Of a DNA stretch of 32,647 nucleotides, positions 30,408 to 32,647 are shown in pieces. Source of the DNA: Clostridia bacterium (GTDB lineage Bacteria; Bacillota; Clostridia; Christensenellales; CAG-138); the NCBI GenBank assembly GCA_030526425.1, contig JAUNCT010000009.1:1-32647 (forward strand). The letters are read 5' to 3'. The notes under the pieces are model-generated. The model had not been told where the DNA came from. It did not search any database and saw nothing but the letters and a program-made list of their open reading frames with translations. A program made the position numbers and the translations under genes. Numbering within the stretch: the stretch's first letter is position 1; each line of letters starts with the position of its first letter.

Positions 30408-32357
30408 TTATCTGCCCCAGGTCGTGACGCGGCGCGCCGTATCGGGGACGTTGTATTCCGTGCCGTCGTGGAACACGACGCGCTTGACCGAGAAGCGGTA
30501 GTGCTCGGCACCGTACGCGCTGCGCAGCGACTTCAGCACCGAGGAGGACTTGCCCGGGTTCACCGTGTGCGTGACGGAAAGCGTGCCGCCGGTGATCTCG
30601 TTGCCGCGATAGTCGAACATGGTGTACTCGAGGGTGACTTCCTTCACTTTGCGCTTGGCGCACTCGTTGCGGAATTTCAGCACGACCATCGAATCACTGC
30701 GCACGCCCACGCCCACGCCGGCAAGCTTCACGGGGTCCGCAGGCTCGACCGTCAGCGTGACGGAGGCGGACTTGCCGCTGCCGTCCGTGGCTTCGGCGGT
30801 GATCTTCACCGTGCCCTCGGCATAGGTATGCACGTTGCCGTCCGCATCCACCGAGGCGATGTGCTCATCGCTCGAATAGAACGCCACCTCGGGGTTCGAG
30901 GCGTCCTTCGGCAGAACGGTCGCGTTGACATAGGTGCTTTCGCCCGCCATGAGGACCGGGTCCGCCGCCGCGAGCTTCACACCCGTAACGAACTGCACGA
31001 CCGTGACCGTGCACGAAGCCGAAGCGCCGCTGCCGTCTGCCGCCGTTGCCGTTACCGTTGCGGTGCCGGTGCCCGCCGCATGGATGAGCCCCTGCCCGTC
31101 GATGCGCAGCACGGACGGATCGTCCGAGGTCCACACCAGCTTCTTGTTGCTCGCGTCCTTCGGCAACACGGTCGCCGTGACGCGGAAATTTCTGCCCTTC
31201 TGCACCGAACCGTCCACGGGCGCGAAGGAAACACTGTCGACCGAGCGCCCGACGCTCACCCGGCAGCGCGCCGTCTGCTTGCAGGCTGGGTCGTCCGAAC
31301 GGACGGTGATCGTCGCGTTGCCGCGCTGCAGCGCCAAAAGGTTGCCCTCCGCATCCACCGAAACGATCTTCGGGTCGCTCGAAGTGAAGGTGACCGTGTC
31401 GATCTCCGCCCCGGCGGGACGGACCGTCGCGACGAGCTTTGCCCGCGCACCCTGCTCACTGCCGCCGACCACGAGCGCGACGCTCGTTTGGTTCAGTTTG
31501 ATGCCCGTTGCGTGCGCCTTGACCGTGACCTTGCAGCTTGCGGAAACGCCGCTGCCGTCTGCCGCCGTACAGGTGATGACCGCCTCACCCGGGGTGCGCG
31601 GGGTGACCTGACCGTTTTTGTTGACCGCCGCCACGGAGGGATCGGAACTTTCCCACCGCACCTCGCGGTTCGCCGCGGTCTTCGGACCGACCGTCGCGCG
31701 GATGCGCAGCGACTCGTTCAGGTACACGACAGCCTCGCTCTTGTCGAGCGAAAGCTCCGTCACGGCATAGCTCACGTGCACGGTGGTGCGCGCGTTCGCC
31801 TTCGAAGCCGGGTCGTCCGTCCGCGCGGTGATGACGCAATCGCCCTTGCCGACCGCCGTTACGACGCCGTTTTCATCCACGGTGGCGACCTGCGGCTTAT
31901 CGCTCGTCCAGGTCACGGTTTGGAAGCCCGCGTCCTCCGGGCGGATGGCAACGGTCAGCTGCGCCGTGCCCAGTGCCGGGTCATTGCCGATGAGCAGCTT
32001 GACGGACTGCTGCCCCGCCGTCAGGCTCTTGACGCGTTCATACACCGTGACCGTGCACGATGCGACGATGCTCTCGTCCTCCGCGGCGGTACAGGTGATC
32101 GTCGCCGTGCCGGCGCTCTTGCCGTACACCGCGCCCTTGTTGACCGCGGCGACCGAGGGATCGCTCGACGCCCACACCAGATTGCGGGACGCGCCCTTCG
32201 GTGCGACCGTTGCCGTGAGGCGGAACGACTCGCCCGCGACCAGAAGCTTTTCCGCAAGGTCGAGCGTGACCGATTCCGCGGGTTGCGCCGCCGTTGCCGC
32301 GCCGCAAAGCGCCGTGAGCGCCGCCAGTACGCACAGCAGTGCGAAGAATCTCTTCAT
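30408..32357 (-). CDS. Secreted protein with six bacterial Ig-like (BIG2) domains
   Basis: The 649-residue protein has a signal peptide (MKRFFALLCVLAALTALCGAA, cut near TAA-Q). Six BIG2-type domains lie at about 28-106, 109-197, 199-280, 284-370, 373-454 and 458-539. Each has the hallmark W/F-x-S(S/D)DPSVA-x-V and a late G-x-A-x-I/V-T strand. A separate C-terminal domain (545-649; VLKFRNECAKRKVKEVTLEYTMFDYRGNEI) is probably a beta sandwich. Domains 1, 3 and 5 share PKxASxxxxW and TAADGSG; domains 2 and 4 share a longer N-terminal half and TDDPA/SDDPA. No LPXTG, S-layer or lipobox anchor is visible, so attachment is unexplained. Likely an adhesin or surface stalk. The start at 32357 has AAAGGAG upstream. 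Confidence 0.88.
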   Translation of the reverse strand: MKRFFALLCVLAALTALCGAATAAQPAESVTLDLAEKLLVAGESFRLTATVAPKGASRNLVWASSDPSVAAVNKGAVYGKSAGTATITCTAAEDESIVASCTVTVYERVKSLTAGQQSVKLLIGNDPALGTAQLTVAIRPEDAGFQTVTWTSDKPQVATVDENGVVTAVGKGDCVITARTDDPASKANARTTVHVSYAVTELSLDKSEAVVYLNESLRIRATVGPKTAANREVRWESSDPSVAAVNKNGQVTPRTPGEAVITCTAADGSGVSASCKVTVKAHATGIKLNQTSVALVVGGSEQGARAKLVATVRPAGAEIDTVTFTSSDPKIVSVDAEGNLLALQRGNATITVRSDDPACKQTARCRVSVGRSVDSVSFAPVDGSVQKGRNFRVTATVLPKDASNKKLVWTSDDPSVLRIDGQGLIHAAGTGTATVTATAADGSGASASCTVTVVQFVTGVKLAAADPVLMAGESTYVNATVLPKDASNPEVAFYSSDEHIASVDADGNVHTYAEGTVKITAEATDGSGKSASVTLTVEPADPVKLAGVGVGVRSDSMVVLKFRNECAKRKVKEVTLEYTMFDYRGNEITGGTLSVTHTVNPGKSSSVLKSLRSAYGAEHYRFSVKRVVFHDGTEYNVPDTARRVTTWGR

Positions 32358-32394
32358 ATCTCCATGCTCCTTTCGAGGCCTTGTTTCCATTCAA

Positions 32395-32424
32395 ATTGTA
32401 CCATCCCGCCCATTGGACACGCAA
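32395..32424 (-). promoter_or_regulatory. Promoter of the Ig-like protein gene
   Basis: On the minus strand TTGCGT (32419-32424) is followed after 18 bases by TACAAT (32395-32400), 37 bases before the start codon. Confidence 0.65.
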
Positions 32425-32600
32425 CGCACCCGTGCGGAAGCATTTGTGAACAAAAGGCAAACTCACGCCCGCGCTTTTCACGCGGCGTTTGCGAAAACCC
32501 ACTTCCCGTTCGGTGAAAAAGAAGTATCATGGAATGCGGAAAGCCGAAGAATTCCCGAAACCGTTACCGGGAATTTCCGCAGCGGGGCAAAAGTTTTCCC

Positions 32601-32629
32601 TTGCGGTTCGCTTTTCTGTAGTGTATAAT
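32601..32629 (+). promoter_or_regulatory. Promoter reading out of the window
   Basis: TTGCGG (32601-32606) is followed after exactly 17 bases by a perfect TATAAT (32624-32629). The transcript would begin near 32636, and the gene it serves lies beyond the window end. Confidence 0.7.
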
Positions 32630-32647
32630 TTTTTCGGTACATGCGGG

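Noticed and set aside
1..32647. Prophage, transposon, integron or attachment sites
   Set aside because: I see no integrase, transposase, terminal inverted repeats or tRNA-embedded direct repeats.

Overview
The window looks like one chromosomal segment of a GC-rich anaerobic member of the Clostridia (Bacillota), probably gut-associated. The reasons are strong AGGAGG-type ribosome binding sites before nearly every gene, sigma-A-type promoters, compact hairpin-plus-T-run terminators, a KtrAB potassium system, an ECF sigma/anti-sigma pair, bacterial Ig-like (BIG2) surface repeats, and secreted flavinylated reductases of the type anaerobes use for respiration. Christensenellales would fit, but this is a guess. 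I see no rRNA, tRNA, CRISPR, phage or transposase.

Layout. 1-188: a 9-bp tandem repeat and a terminator. 189-3825 (minus): a MATE exporter with its own promoter, and upstream of it an ECF sigma factor with its membrane anti-sigma factor. 4044-11317: a sugar regulon. Five minus-strand genes (LacI repressor, Gfo/Idh/MocA dehydrogenase, sugar-binding protein, double ATPase, permease) diverge from a TIM-barrel isomerase/epimerase. A perfect 22-bp operator lies at the start of the LacI transcript, and copies of the same terminator family close both arms. 11327-15537: two secreted FMN/FAD reductases with one and two FMN-attachment domains. 15698-18844: a CHASE hybrid histidine kinase with an odd Cys-rich C-terminus, and an XRE regulator whose reading frame runs through its own terminator. 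18975-20951: ktrB-ktrA. 21077-22914: a sodium:solute symporter behind a tyrosine-rich leader peptide and an intrinsic terminator. 22963-24496: a two-gene polysaccharide-type ABC exporter. 24741-25145: a small helical protein of unknown function. 25161-25477: a 104-bp tandem repeat. 25549-27205: a two-gene ABC exporter with an inverted-repeat operator over its promoter. 27362-29525: tandem acyltransferase-3 paralogs, one frameshifted. 29700-32357: an unknown secreted protein and a six-domain Ig-like protein. A strong promoter then points out of the window.

The most notable item is 21077-21264. A perfect-spacing promoter is followed by a 19-codon ORF with four consecutive Tyr codons and a fifth two codons later. 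An intrinsic terminator comes next, and a segment of the leader ORF can pair with the base of that terminator. This is the architecture of ribosome-mediated transcription attenuation responding to tyrosine. It predicts that the symporter imports tyrosine or a related compound.

All calls come from reading the sequence by eye. No database search, folding program or alignment was run.
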